Shown: piece after piece, positions 8,639-17,953 of the stretch
How the letters are laid out: the number at the start of each line of letters is the position of its first letter
Numbering within the stretch: position 1 is the first letter of the stretch
From: Actinobacteria bacterium IMCC26077
GTDB lineage: Bacteria > Actinomycetota > Actinomycetes > Nanopelagicales > Nanopelagicaceae
Length of the DNA: 64,000 bases
Assembly (NCBI GenBank): GCA_002284915.1
Contig: CP015606.1
Span: forward strand, 930,001-994,000
Reading direction: 5' to 3'
Program-made: the position numbers and the translations under genes
Notes under the pieces: generated by a model
What the model saw: the letters and a program-made list of their open reading frames with translations, nothing else
The model's database searches: none
Told to the model about the DNA's origin: nothing

Positions 8639-10003
8639 CTATCCGTGGGCGTGCAATGGTTTACCGGCCAAAGCGAGGTGCGCCTCGCCAAGGGCCTCAG
8701 ACATGGTTGGGTGGGCATGGATCAATGGGGCGACATCATCTGCGGTAGCCTCCCAGTTGAAGATCAATTGCGCTTCAGCGAGAAGTTCTCCAACGCGGGA
8801 ACCGACCATATGGATTCCAAGGACTGGGCCATTCTTTGCAGCGACAAGCTTGACGGAACCGGCGGTTCGCAAGATTTGTGACTTTCCATTGCCACCCAAG
8901 TCGTATACAAGTTCTACGACATCATGTCCACGTTCTTTAGCCTGTGCTGTCGTTAAACCTACCGATGCAACCTCAGGTTCGGAGTAGGTCACACGAGGAA
9001 CGCCGTCATAATTGATCGGGCGCGGATTGAGCCCGGCAATCTCCTCGGCGACGAGGATGCCTTCACCAAAACCAACATGGGCAAGCTGTAACGTCGGAAT
9101 GAGATCGCCTACTGCAAAGACGTTGGCAACATTCGTTCGGCATTTTTCATCAACGAGAACGTAGCCACGATCCATCGCTAGGCCAATTTGCTCGTAGCCA
9201 AGATTTGCCGAGGTGGGCCCTCGTCCAACCGATACAAGAAGTAAATCGGCCTCAAATTCGCGACCATCTTCAAGGGCAACCTTCACCCCAGTTGCCGTAG
9301 GCGTTGCGCTCTTGAAGCGAACGCCGAGTTCAAAGTTGATGGCGCGCTTGCGATATGCGCGCTCGAGTAACTTCGAGCTCGATTCATCTTCCAACGGAAC
9401 TAAATGTTGTAAACCTTCAATGATGCGCACATCAGCGCCGAAGGATTTCCATACGGAGGCGAATTCGCATCCAATCACGCCGCCACCCAGGACGATAACG
9501 CTCTTTGGAACGTACTCCATAGTGAGCGCGTGATCGCTGGTGACGATTGTGGTGCCATTGATCTCTAAACCGGGGAGCGTCTTTGGATATGAACCGGTAG
9601 CAAGCACGAGATTCTTGCCGGTGTATTTCTCGCCGTTGACTTCAACGGTATCTGCGGAAATCACCTTGCCGTGGCCCTCGATGTATGTGATGCCGCGACT
9701 CTTCACCAAACCTTGGAGACCTTTGTAAAGCTTTGCAATGACACCATCTTTATATTTATTTACCCCTGGCATGTCGATTCCGCCGAGTTCTGCAACGACA
9801 CCGAACTCATGTGCCTCTCGTGCGCTATCGGCAACTTCGCCCGCATGGAGCAGCGCTTTGGTCGGGATACACCCGCGGTGCAGACAGGTGCCACCTAATT
9901 TGCCTGCCTCAATGAGGGCAACTTTCAAGCCCAGCTGAGCTGATCGAAGGGCACAGGCATATCCGCCTGAACCGCCACCGAGAATCACGACATCAAAGGA
10001 CAT
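8639..10003 (-). CDS. lpdA: Dihydrolipoyl dehydrogenase (E3)
   Basis: A 454-aa flavoprotein disulfide reductase that reoxidises dihydrolipoyl groups on E2. It has the FAD-binding N-terminus (VVILGGGSGGYACAL), the redox disulfide motif GGTCLHRGCIPTKALLH (about residues 37-53), a second Rossmann motif for NAD (VIVLGGGVIGCEFASVW) and the C-terminal active-site segment HAHPTMSEALGEAH with the catalytic His-Glu pair. It is the first gene of the lpdA-sucB-TIGR01777 operon; a GGAG site lies just before the ATG. It probably serves all 2-oxoacid dehydrogenases and possibly glycine cleavage, of which gcvT lies nearby. Confidence 0.96.
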   Translation of the reverse strand: MSFDVVILGGGSGGYACALRSAQLGLKVALIEAGKLGGTCLHRGCIPTKALLHAGEVADSAREAHEFGVVAELGGIDMPGVNKYKDGVIAKLYKGLQGLVKSRGITYIEGHGKVISADTVEVNGEKYTGKNLVLATGSYPKTLPGLEINGTTIVTSDHALTMEYVPKSVIVLGGGVIGCEFASVWKSFGADVRIIEGLQHLVPLEDESSSKLLERAYRKRAINFELGVRFKSATPTATGVKVALEDGREFEADLLLVSVGRGPTSANLGYEQIGLAMDRGYVLVDEKCRTNVANVFAVGDLIPTLQLAHVGFGEGILVAEEIAGLNPRPINYDGVPRVTYSEPEVASVGLTTAQAKERGHDVVELVYDLGGNGKSQILRTAGSVKLVAAKNGPVLGIHMVGSRVGELLAEAQLIFNWEATADDVAPLIHAHPTMSEALGEAHLALAGKPLHAHG

Positions 10004-10044
10004 GTATAGGACTCCGCTTCTGTTATGGGGCTATCTTCCCACTC

Positions 10045-11511
10045 TCAGCGGGTACTTGTGACCTCGGCGAAGTGGACCAGGGAGCGGAGCGCAAAGCCCA
10101 CTCCACCCACTGGGGTGTAGCCATGCGGGGCATCCTCGTTGTATGAGGGGCCGGCAATATCCAAGTGGAGCCAAGGGAGGTTGGCTGGGACGAACTCCCG
10201 TAAGAAGAGGCCAGCGACCAACATCCCACCCATTCGCTCGCCGATATTCGCCAAATCTGCCGTCGGCGAATCGAGAGAGGGGCGCAGCTCCTCTGGGAGC
10301 GGCATTGGCCAGAAACTCTCGCCAACGCTTCTCGAGCTACTCAAGAATTGATCGCGGAACCGATCATCATTGCCCATCACCGCGGCGGTCCGCTTTCCTA
10401 ACGCAATAATTTGCGCTCCGGTCAACGTTGCGACGTCAATGATGCCGTCGAGATCTTTAGAAACTTCGACTGCCCGAACTAATGCATCGGCAAGGATCAA
10501 CCGTCCCTCAGCATCAGGGTTAAGCACCTCAACTGTCTTGCCACCGTAAATCGTAATGACATCACTGGGGCGCGTGGCCGATTCACTCACCATATTCTCG
10601 GCTAGTGGTGCCCACGCATCGATCGCAATCGGAAGTTTCAAGTGAGCAATCGCGATGATTGCGCCGACAACGGCAGCAGCACCACTCATATCCGATTTCA
10701 TTGCTTCCATACCTTGAGCAGGTTTGAGTGCTAAACCTCCGGTGTCAAAGGTGATTCCTTTACCTACATAAGCGAGCTTTCGCTTCGCCTTCGTTGGACG
10801 GTATGAGAGATGGAGTAGTTGCGGGGGATTGGCCGAACCTTGACCAACTGCAGTGATTCCGCCATACCCCTCACGTTTTAATTGCTGGTGGTTCGTCACG
10901 TGAGCTTTCACAGATTGCGGCAACTCAGCTTTTACAAGATTGATAAATTTTTCTGGCGTTAAATAGCTTGGTGGCATATTAATGAGATTGCGAACGAAGG
11001 AAACGGAGTTAATGATTGTTTCCACTCGCTTGAGCGCTGCTGCGCCATTGCGAATTACTCGTCCCGGTGCAATGGTGATTTTTTCCATGCCTTGGGGAAC
11101 TGCGGAGTCGCCTTTGAAGTCATGAAATTGATAAGAGCCAAGAAGGGCTCCTTCAGCGATCGCAGTGAGTTCATTGATGTCTGAGCAGGCGATGGCAAAA
11201 GTAACCTTGCCGTGGCCGATCAGCGCGCGAGCTGCTGCCCCTGCTGATTTCCGAAGTGGCTCGAGTTGATGGGTATCGGGTAGCGCTGCTGCGACAATCA
11301 AGCGCCCTGCGTAATCGGTTAAAAGATGAACCTCGTCAGCTTTCGCTGTTGCCTTCATGTTAAGTAGCGACTGCTTGAGCCATTGCGACTGCTCCTTGGT
11401 GAGCGCGCCAGTTGCAGCCACGAGTCGCAAAAGCTCACCTGTTGTGCCAGCCGCTCGGTAACCGACTACTAAAGGTTCGGTTTTGCCGGGCTCTCCAAGT
11501 GTGAGTGTCAT
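10045..11511 (-). CDS. pepA: Leucyl aminopeptidase (M17)
   Basis: A 488-aa dizinc/manganese aminopeptidase that trims N-terminal residues from peptides in the cytoplasm. The catalytic domain contains YVGKGITFDTGGLALKP (Lys and Asp metal/catalytic residues, about 250) and NPDAEGRLILADAL (about 330), the M17 signature with Pro replacing the usual Thr in NTDAEGR. It is transcribed divergently from gcvT with only 39 bp between them; TAGGCT ends 6 bases before its ATG, so it looks leaderless. Confidence 0.95.
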   Translation of the reverse strand: MTLTLGEPGKTEPLVVGYRAAGTTGELLRLVAATGALTKEQSQWLKQSLLNMKATAKADEVHLLTDYAGRLIVAAALPDTHQLEPLRKSAGAAARALIGHGKVTFAIACSDINELTAIAEGALLGSYQFHDFKGDSAVPQGMEKITIAPGRVIRNGAAALKRVETIINSVSFVRNLINMPPSYLTPEKFINLVKAELPQSVKAHVTNHQQLKREGYGGITAVGQGSANPPQLLHLSYRPTKAKRKLAYVGKGITFDTGGLALKPAQGMEAMKSDMSGAAAVVGAIIAIAHLKLPIAIDAWAPLAENMVSESATRPSDVITIYGGKTVEVLNPDAEGRLILADALVRAVEVSKDLDGIIDVATLTGAQIIALGKRTAAVMGNDDRFRDQFLSSSRSVGESFWPMPLPEELRPSLDSPTADLANIGERMGGMLVAGLFLREFVPANLPWLHLDIAGPSYNEDAPHGYTPVGGVGFALRSLVHFAEVTSTR

Positions 11512-11550
11512 AGTTAGAGCCTAACTAATCAGTAGGGGTAAGTTGCGGAT
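11512..11550. promoter_or_regulatory. Divergent leaderless promoters of pepA and gcvT
   Basis: The 39-bp gap holds two -10 elements pointing outwards. On the minus strand TAGGCT (plus 11518-11523) is followed by 6 bases and the pepA ATG. On the plus strand TAAGTT (11539-11544) is followed by 6 bases and the gcvT ATG. The matching 6-base distances on both sides support leaderless starts. Confidence 0.6.
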
Positions 11551-12651
11551 ATGGAATCACCATTGCTATCAATTCACACCACCCTTGGCGCAAAGATGGG
11601 CGACTTCGCTGGTTGGCTGATGCCGCTGGAGTACCCAGCCCCAGTCGGTGGCGGAACGCTCACCGAACATCAAGCTGTTCGCGAGGCAGTAGGGCTCTTT
11701 GATGTCTCACACCTTGGCAAGATTTCCATCGTCGGACCTGGGGCAAAGCAATGGGCAAATCAGATTTTTACCAATGATCTCAATCGAATCGCTGCCGGAC
11801 AAGCGCAGTACTCGCTTCTTTGTAACGACGAAGGCGGTGTTGTCGATGATGTCATCATTTATTGCCACGGCGATGATGAGCTACTTGTCGTACCTAATGC
11901 TGCAAACGCCGAATCGGTCTTCGCAATCCTGCAAGGTAAAAACTCGCAAGGTTTATCAATAGCCAATCGCCACAATGACTTCGCAGTAATTGCGGTGCAA
12001 GGTCCACTATCCCAAGAGCTCCTTCGAAAAGTGGGGCTCCATCAAGATTTGGAGTACATGTCTTTCGCTCAAGTCACCTTCGACGGCGTAACTTTCACGC
12101 TCTGCCGAACTGGATATTCGGGCGAACATGGATATGAACTCCTTCCGCCGAGTGAGATTGCTGTGCGTGTCTGGAATGAACTCAGTCGAGAAGCGCTCGC
12201 TAGTGGCGGAAAAATTGCCGGCTTGGGCGCTCGCGACACCTTACGTACCGAGATGGGCTACCCGCTACATGGCCATGAGTTATCGCTGACGATTTCGCCC
12301 TTGGATGCGAACATTTCGTGGGCGATCGGATGGCGCAAGGAGGCGTTCCTTGGACATGAAGCGCTTCGAATCCAACAAGCAAAGGGAGTTGCGCGACTAC
12401 TGCGCGGCCTGCTTCTTACCGAACGTGGAATTCCTCGCGGGGGAATGCTCGTTCGTAATGGTGCAGGTGCGGTCGTCGGGGAGATAACCAGTGGCACATT
12501 CTCGCCAACGCTCAAAGAAGGAATCGCGCTGGCGTTGATTGAATCGGGAATCGAAGTCGGCGAGCAATTGATGATCGATGTTCGTGGCAGATCTCTTGGA
12601 GCGGTAGTCGTCAAACCACCATTTGTTCCCTCGCATGTACGCGATCAATAA
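11551..12651 (+). CDS. gcvT: Aminomethyltransferase GcvT (glycine cleavage T protein)
   Basis: A 366-aa folate-dependent protein. It has the GcvT N-terminus (HTTLGAKMGDFAGWLMPLEY), LFDVSHLGKI near residue 50, the Asp-Asn region NDLNRIAAGQAQYSLLCN, and the C-terminal beta-barrel. This matches true GcvT rather than YgfZ because it keeps the full N-terminal folate-binding signature. No gcvH or gcvP lies in the window, so the rest of the glycine cleavage system must be elsewhere. Its 3' end overlaps the convergent ECF S-component gene by 41 bp. Confidence 0.93.
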   Translation: MESPLLSIHTTLGAKMGDFAGWLMPLEYPAPVGGGTLTEHQAVREAVGLFDVSHLGKISIVGPGAKQWANQIFTNDLNRIAAGQAQYSLLCNDEGGVVDDVIIYCHGDDELLVVPNAANAESVFAILQGKNSQGLSIANRHNDFAVIAVQGPLSQELLRKVGLHQDLEYMSFAQVTFDGVTFTLCRTGYSGEHGYELLPPSEIAVRVWNELSREALASGGKIAGLGARDTLRTEMGYPLHGHELSLTISPLDANISWAIGWRKEAFLGHEALRIQQAKGVARLLRGLLLTERGIPRGGMLVRNGAGAVVGEITSGTFSPTLKEGIALALIESGIEVGEQLMIDVRGRSLGAVVVKPPFVPSHVRDQ

Positions 12652-13447
12652 CAACATTTCCACGTCGCATGGCTCGGCTGAGTGAATTGAGAATTGGTCG
12701 ACCCAAGAAGAGAATCAAGATCCCATTAAAGATCGCACGGGGGATATCCCAAGCAAGCGCAGTAGCGAGATGGAAAACCATAAACCGCTGCACATTCTCT
12801 ATGACATCACCGCCAGGTATGTAAGCAATCGTGCTACTGGGTGAAGCGATCCACGGCCACAGTTGAAGATCCATCAAGAGGCCAAAAAGGAGAGCGGTGA
12901 GCGCTCCGTAGGTTGCCAGAAGAGCGATTTCAAAAAATTGCTTAACTCTTCGCACCTCGGTTAACCGCGTAATCCGTGGCAGTGCTCCCGCGCCCCATCC
13001 GATCCACGCTGCACACATCATTTGGAATGCGAGCCAAGGACCAACTCCTCCAGTGAGCAGCGCAGAAGCGAGCATGGTTATCAAACCTAAGAGAAAGCCG
13101 AACTTTCGTCCCAGTGCGCGTCCACCGATAATGATGAGAAACCAAATTGGTTCGAGACCTACGGCACCTGCGCCAATCGCCCGCAACGCCGCACCAGTTG
13201 CACTGAGAACTCCGAGAAACGCAAGCATCTTCACGTTCATCTGGCCAGCAGTCAATTCGATAATGGTGATGACGGCAATTACTGGCATTAAAGCGATGAA
13301 TAGCCAGCGCGCCGCACCATCATTCTCTGCAGCGATGAAAAGTGGCCAAGTGAATGCGATTAAACCAATAAATGATGCGCTGGCGAGAATCGCGGATGAA
13401 AGTATTCCCGAACGGAGAAATTGCGAAATGGCTTCCGTTCTCATCAT
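12611..13447 (-). CDS. ECF transporter S component, probably for cobalamin or a precursor
   Basis: A 278-aa protein with about six to seven hydrophobic segments (around residues 15-33, 45-63, 72-90, 100-150, 170-190 and 225-245) and no soluble domain, matching substrate-binding S subunits of energy-coupling-factor transporters. It is the last gene of the operon whose leader carries a cobalamin riboswitch, so vitamin B12 or a corrinoid precursor is the best substrate guess. The start overlaps the EcfA stop (ATGATGA), implying translational coupling. Confidence 0.8.
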   Translation of the reverse strand: MMRTEAISQFLRSGILSSAILASASFIGLIAFTWPLFIAAENDGAARWLFIALMPVIAVITIIELTAGQMNVKMLAFLGVLSATGAALRAIGAGAVGLEPIWFLIIIGGRALGRKFGFLLGLITMLASALLTGGVGPWLAFQMMCAAWIGWGAGALPRITRLTEVRRVKQFFEIALLATYGALTALLFGLLMDLQLWPWIASPSSTIAYIPGGDVIENVQRFMVFHLATALAWDIPRAIFNGILILFLGRPILNSLSRAMRRGNVVIDRVHAREQMVV

Positions 13448-15054
13448 TCTCGCTCCAAAGAGGCGAGAACTTCATTCACGGTCAGCCACTTTGCGGGAGC
13501 GAGCACCTTGGCAACTTGCGGCGCAAAAGCTGGCGATGAGGTGAGGATATCTGCTGCTGGACCGTCTGCAACGACTTCACCCTCAGCTAATACAACGACT
13601 CGAGTTGCGAGCTCAGCAACAAGTTCCACATCATGTGAGGCAAGAATGACCGCTGACTCAGAGGTAACTGTCGATCTGACTGCAGAAACTAATCGCTTCT
13701 TCGCTTGATAATCGAGACCCCTCGTTGGTTCGTCGAGCACGAGCAGCGGTGGTTTATTTGCTAGGACGATTGCAAGAACCAAACTCAATCGTTCGCCTTC
13801 AGAGAGGTCGCGAGGATGGACTGAACTGTCTATACCGGGAAGAAGTTGTGCAAAAAGCTCACTAGTTGTCCCGGATGCTACGAGATTATCTGAGTCACTA
13901 TTGCGCAACTCTTCGCCCACGCTTTGGGCGTATAACAAATCACTAGCTTCTTGCGGAACAAAACCCACAAGAGAGATCAGCGCTTTTCCTTTCAACTTTC
14001 GCGGGTCTTGGCGCGCAACCAGAATTGAACCAGTGTCGAACTCTCGGATCCCCACCATGCTGGTAAGCAACGTAGATTTTCCAGCTCCATTGCGCCCCAT
14101 GATTGCCACTATCTCGCCAGTTTTTACAGTGAGTGAGATGTTTTTGAGCGCCGTCTTCGAGCCATATTTAACAGTTAGGTTCTCGATCTGAAGAAGTGGT
14201 GCAGATTCGTCCTGCTCTTTGCTGGTATCTAACCGATCAATCGGTCGCAAGGAAGAGGCAAACTCGCTGAGCTGACGTCGAGCATCGCGAACAGTGAGTG
14301 GCACTTGTTTATTTGAGAGCGCGCGCGAAAGCTGGATGATAGGCGGAGCTAGCTCGGAATCTTTGAAAATCTCATGAGGTAGGCCCACCGCAACGCTTCG
14401 CTCTTCACGTACATAAATCACTCGGTCGACGAATTGCAGTACGCGTTCGAGTTTATGTTCAGCGATAACAACTGTTATGCCCAGGTCGTGCACGAGTCGA
14501 GAGAGCGTGGCAAGTACCTCTTCGGCTGCGATCGGATCTAATGCGCTCGTCGGTTCATCGAGCAACAGAATCTTTGGGTTCATAGTAAGTACTGAGGCAA
14601 TGGCCACCCGTTGCGCTTCGCCGCCACTTAAGGAGGAGAGCTTGCGATTTCGAAGCGGTGCGAGAGCCAACAAATCCAACATATCCTCAACGCGCTTGCG
14701 CATCACATCTGGTGCTACACCAAGAGACTCCATGCCGAAGACCAATTCCTCTTCAACAGTGTCAGTGACAAATCCTAAAGCTGGGTTCTGGCCGACGATT
14801 GCGATGACATCGACGAGATCCCTTGGTTTATGTAACGCCGTATCGTGGCCATCAACCGTAATCGTGCCCGAGAAGATTCCGCCTGTGTGATGCGGAACGA
14901 GCCCATTCATCAATTTGAGTAAGGTCGATTTACCTGCACCGGTATCACCCATGACGAGCACAAATTCACCTTCAGGTACGTCAAAAGAGAGATTCTCGAA
15001 TATGGTGCGCTGGACGTAGGGATAGACCAGAGTGACATTAACGAAACGAATCAT
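13444..15054 (-). CDS. ECF transporter ATPase, two ABC domains fused (EcfA-A')
   Basis: A 536-aa protein made of two ABC ATPase domains that energise ECF uptake together with EcfT. Domain 1 has Walker A GDTGAGKSTLL (about 35), signature LSGGEAQRVAIAS and Walker B KILLLDEPTSALD. Domain 2 has Walker A GRNGAGKSTLL, a looser signature LSEGERLSLVLAI and Walker B LLVLDEPTRGLD. The frame is open upstream to 15201, but that part lies inside ecfT and lacks homology; the ATG at 15054 overlaps the ecfT stop (ATGA) and directly precedes MIRFVNVTLVYP. Fusion of both ATPases in one chain is common in actinobacteria. Confidence 0.93.
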   Translation of the reverse strand: MIRFVNVTLVYPYVQRTIFENLSFDVPEGEFVLVMGDTGAGKSTLLKLMNGLVPHHTGGIFSGTITVDGHDTALHKPRDLVDVIAIVGQNPALGFVTDTVEEELVFGMESLGVAPDVMRKRVEDMLDLLALAPLRNRKLSSLSGGEAQRVAIASVLTMNPKILLLDEPTSALDPIAAEEVLATLSRLVHDLGITVVIAEHKLERVLQFVDRVIYVREERSVAVGLPHEIFKDSELAPPIIQLSRALSNKQVPLTVRDARRQLSEFASSLRPIDRLDTSKEQDESAPLLQIENLTVKYGSKTALKNISLTVKTGEIVAIMGRNGAGKSTLLTSMVGIREFDTGSILVARQDPRKLKGKALISLVGFVPQEASDLLYAQSVGEELRNSDSDNLVASGTTSELFAQLLPGIDSSVHPRDLSEGERLSLVLAIVLANKPPLLVLDEPTRGLDYQAKKRLVSAVRSTVTSESAVILASHDVELVAELATRVVVLAEGEVVADGPAADILTSSPAFAPQVAKVLAPAKWLTVNEVLASLERE

Positions 15055-16046
15055 GATGGATTCACCTCTCTCGATGTCACGAGAAGTGGAGTCAACGTGA
15101 GAACGAGCAGAGCCAAAGCGACCATGCTGTTGGTGGTAAATCCTGAGATGACAATGAGCACAATTGACGAGATCATCACAAAAGTCTCGTTTCGACGCCA
15201 AGGAATCGGGCGATATCTAGTTCGCAAGTTTTGTTTGTTGCCGATGATTAATCCGGAAACCACAAGGAGTGCGCTCGCTAGCAACGGGAGTTGAAAGCTG
15301 GCGCCAATGACAAGTTGAAGCAGTGCGAAAAGAAGTGCGACCAGTCCTAGAAGCAACATCACCGCAGGAGCAGAGGAGACCTTGCGCGAAGGATTTCGCC
15401 CATAGCCCCGTGCTTCCATGGACTCTGCGAGCACTAAAGCGTGCTCTAAGGATTCTTCAAAGAGTGGAACCAAGGTTTTCTTAAATCCAAATCGTTGCTG
15501 ATCCCCACGGAGCGTCCGCGCCTGTCGAATTCTTCGCACGCTCATTGCGAAATGCGGGATGAGCGTAGTTGCGATGATCAGTGCAACACCTGCTTCGTGG
15601 AGAATTCCGGGCAAAGTTCGCAGCGTCTGTTTTGGATTGGCAAGCGAACTTGCGGCAGCAATAGCGATGATTAGCGCAAAAATAGTGAGAGATTCTGTAA
15701 AGACAAATCGAATTCTCTCCAAAGTTACATCACCACCAAGGAGAATTCCTGCCATCCATTCCGGAAGTCGGACTCGAGGAATGGTAAATAAGACCTTCCC
15801 TTGTCCAGGAACGCCAAATAAAATTGCGATGAACATGCGCAAGGTGAGGGCTACTAAAGAGATCTTGATGCCGATGACAAGCGCTGCCGACCAAGGATCA
15901 TTCGACTTACGTGAAAACGCCACAGTGCTGGCTGCGATGATGATCAGCCCGAGAGCGCCAACGCCCTGCGCTCGACTGCTGGCAATGGCAAGGCAGATGC
16001 CCCATCCCCACCAGGCGAGCGGATGTAACGTCTTCACGTCGGTCAT
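15051..16046 (-). CDS. ECF transporter transmembrane component EcfT
   Basis: A 331-aa membrane protein with several hydrophobic helices and the two cytoplasmic coupling motifs of EcfT proteins, seen as RQARTLRGDQQ (about 180) and MEARGYGRNP (about 210), which contact the ATPase subunits. It follows the riboswitch-controlled lipoprotein gene by 30 bp and precedes the ATPase with an ATGA overlap. The extra helices at both ends make it slightly longer than minimal EcfT proteins. Confidence 0.9.
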   Translation of the reverse strand: MTDVKTLHPLAWWGWGICLAIASSRAQGVGALGLIIIAASTVAFSRKSNDPWSAALVIGIKISLVALTLRMFIAILFGVPGQGKVLFTIPRVRLPEWMAGILLGGDVTLERIRFVFTESLTIFALIIAIAAASSLANPKQTLRTLPGILHEAGVALIIATTLIPHFAMSVRRIRQARTLRGDQQRFGFKKTLVPLFEESLEHALVLAESMEARGYGRNPSRKVSSAPAVMLLLGLVALLFALLQLVIGASFQLPLLASALLVVSGLIIGNKQNLRTRYRPIPWRRNETFVMISSIVLIVISGFTTNSMVALALLVLTLTPLLVTSREVNPS

Positions 16047-16076
16047 TTCGATTGTTTCGCTGAACTTCGCGAAACT

Positions 16077-16658
16077 CTATTTCTTCCGCATTGATTCGGG
16101 AACGGGAATCGCATCAGCTCCGCAATCCTTAGTTGGGAACCCATTCAACCCACAGATGAAACCACCATCGCCTGCACGAACTTCGGCGACGGCATTGAGT
16201 AGATCGATACCGGTTCCATCAACTGGTATGGATGCACAGCCACTTGATGGAGCAGGCGCGCTATCGCCTTCTGGATAGATAACGGGGTCGCCAAATTCGA
16301 TCACATATCCCACTCGCTTCTTACCCTCTTCTTGCGCAGTTGAACCACAGAGATTTTTGAAGTCAGGTGCTGTACTCGGTGCTTGCGGATCCACGACGCC
16401 ATCTGCCGAGAAGGTGTAATTCCAGCCTTCGACGGAGCCATCTTTTGGATTGGTCGTTGCTGGCCCTTCCATCGCGGTATTCCACGTGGTGCCATCGTCA
16501 CTACTTTGTGAGTAACCCCAATAGCGATAGCCCACCGCCTCTGTCTCGCTGGAGCTTTCTGCACTAGAACAGGAGGTCAGAGTCAGCGCGAGTAGGAGCG
16601 CGACGCCGCCACCAATAAGGGATTTGAGGGTTAAGCTCTTTTGATTGTTCTTCAACAC
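16077..16658 (-). CDS. Secreted lipoprotein of the cobalamin-riboswitch operon, SCO2322-like
   Basis: A 193-aa protein with a lipoprotein signal peptide (hydrophobic stretch about 16-29 ending in LALTLTSC, cysteine at about 30). The mature part contains a Trp/Tyr-rich motif YRYWGYSQSSDDGTTWNTA, a GSVEGWNYTFSADG motif and several cysteines (about 105, 142, 168, 178). This resembles actinobacterial SCO2322-type proteins that sit next to ECF transporter genes; that match is from memory. It is the first gene after a cobalamin riboswitch, so it is likely to act at the cell surface in corrinoid capture or handling. The molecular role is not known. Confidence 0.7.
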   Translation of the reverse strand: MLKNNQKSLTLKSLIGGGVALLLALTLTSCSSAESSSETEAVGYRYWGYSQSSDDGTTWNTAMEGPATTNPKDGSVEGWNYTFSADGVVDPQAPSTAPDFKNLCGSTAQEEGKKRVGYVIEFGDPVIYPEGDSAPAPSSGCASIPVDGTGIDLLNAVAEVRAGDGGFICGLNGFPTKDCGADAIPVPESMRKK

Positions 16659-16689
16659 TTTAATTGGGAACCTTTCTAGAGAGGGTCCA

Positions 16690-16890
16690 CAAGGCTGTAA
16701 AGAGTAAGTAAGCAGAGCGCGCTCCGCCGCTTAGTTCAATGCCGCCCCGCAAACCACGACGGGTGTTTTGGCTTTCCCTCTGATGGGTAATCCGACTTAG
16801 CTCAATCGCGAATTTGCGAAAAGAGAATTACGGTTGCGGGTCAGCGCCGGATTCACACCGGACTTCCCCCATTTCGAAGGAGTATTCAGT
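16690..16890 (-). promoter_or_regulatory. Cobalamin (B12) riboswitch
   Basis: Read on the minus strand, the leader of the lipoprotein/ECF operon contains the B12-box core GTCCGGTGTGAATCCGGCG followed by CTGACCCGCAACCGTAA, then AGTCGGATTACC, the classical conserved blocks of cobalamin riboswitches. Downstream, before the lipoprotein ATG, GC-rich complementary segments (GTCGTGGTTTGCGGGGCGGC and GCGGCGGAGCGCGCTC) can form the expression platform and loop-loop contact. The limits given are approximate. High B12 would be expected to switch off the operon. Confidence 0.88.
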
Positions 16891-16939
16891 TGTACGCCGA
16901 GCATAACCGGAGATTGGTTGCATAAGCGAGCACTTTGAG

Positions 16940-16951
16940 TACTGTGCCGCT
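16940..16951 (+). promoter_or_regulatory. Leaderless-type promoter of the aldo/keto reductase gene
   Basis: TACTGT at 16940-16945 is followed by 6 bases and the ATG at 16952. It stands just outside the 5' end of the divergent riboswitch transcript. Confidence 0.45.
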
Positions 16952-17953
16952 ATGGAATATCGACGACTTGGCCGCTCCGGCATGTATGTATCAGAAATCT
17001 CGTATGGCAATTGGATCACCCATGGCTCACAGGTGGCCGCTGAAGAAGCCATTAAATGTGTCCGCGCCGCGTTTGATGCCGGCATAACCACCTTCGACAC
17101 TGCCGATGTCTACGCCGGAACCAAAGCCGAAACGGTTTTGGGAAAGGCGCTAAAGGGAGTTCGCCGAGAATCCTATGAACTCTTCACCAAGGTCTACTGG
17201 CCAACCGGTGAAGGCAAGAACGACCGAGGCCTTTCAAGAAAACACATCATGGAATCGGTCCATGCCTCATTGAAACGGCTACAAACCGACCATATCGATT
17301 TGTATCAAGCCCATCGTTTCGATTACGAAACTCCGCTTGATGAAACTTTGCGCGCATTCGATGATCTCATTCGCCAAGGTAAGGTCAATTACATCGGATT
17401 CTCACAGTGGCGCGCGAGCGAGATCCAAGCAGCGCTGACGATTCAAAAAGAGCTCGGTATGGATCGCTTCGTCTCGAGCCAACCGCAATACTCGATGTTA
17501 TGGCGGGTTATTGAGGCGGAAGTGATTCCACTCTCCTTGCGCGAAGGTATTGGTCAGATCGTATGGTCTCCGGTAGCACAAGGTGTTCTCTCGGGTAAGT
17601 ACCTTCCAGGCAAGAAACCGCCAGTTGGCTCACGCGCAACCGATAAGAAGAGTGGCGCCGCGATGATCTCTCGATGGATGAATGATGAGATTTTGCGCGA
17701 AGTTGCCAAACTCGAACCGATTGCCCGTGATTGTGGATTGACGATGGCGCAACTTGCAATCGCCTGGGTACTTCAAAATAAGAACGTCTCAAGCGCGATT
17801 ATCGGAGCTTCAAAAGCGAAGCAAGTCAAAGAGAACGTCAAGGCTGCGGGTGTGAAGTTGAGCGCTGATGTGATGCGCGCTATTGATAATGCCATTGGAT
17901 CAATCGCCGAGCGCGACCCGGCTAAGGATGTAAGTCCTAATCCACGCCCTTGA
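16952..17953 (+). CDS. Aldo/keto reductase, K+-channel beta-subunit-like
   Basis: A 333-aa TIM-barrel NADPH-dependent oxidoreductase. The catalytic tetrad is visible: Asp and Tyr in TTFDTADVYAG (about 48-58), Lys in ELFTKVYW (about 85) and His in DLYQAHRFD (about 117). The cofactor-binding end has SSAIIGASKAKQVKEN near 280. The N-terminus (MEYRRLGRSGMYVSEISYGNW) matches the YghZ/Kv-beta branch. Actual substrates are unknown; this branch often reduces small aldehydes such as methylglyoxal. Its 3' end overlaps the convergent DUF3043 gene by 17 bp. Confidence 0.92.
   Translation: MEYRRLGRSGMYVSEISYGNWITHGSQVAAEEAIKCVRAAFDAGITTFDTADVYAGTKAETVLGKALKGVRRESYELFTKVYWPTGEGKNDRGLSRKHIMESVHASLKRLQTDHIDLYQAHRFDYETPLDETLRAFDDLIRQGKVNYIGFSQWRASEIQAALTIQKELGMDRFVSSQPQYSMLWRVIEAEVIPLSLREGIGQIVWSPVAQGVLSGKYLPGKKPPVGSRATDKKSGAAMISRWMNDEILREVAKLEPIARDCGLTMAQLAIAWVLQNKNVSSAIIGASKAKQVKENVKAAGVKLSADVMRAIDNAIGSIAERDPAKDVSPNPRP

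Noticed and set aside
15055-15201. 49-codon N-terminal extension of the EcfA frame
   Set aside because: This part lies inside ecfT and has no ABC features; the ATG at 15054 overlaps the ecfT stop, the usual coupling in this operon.
16828-17100. Open frame of 90 codons on the minus strand over the riboswitch start and aldo/keto gene
   Set aside because: It covers the B12-box of the riboswitch and the start of a well-supported gene on the other strand; the translation has no family features.
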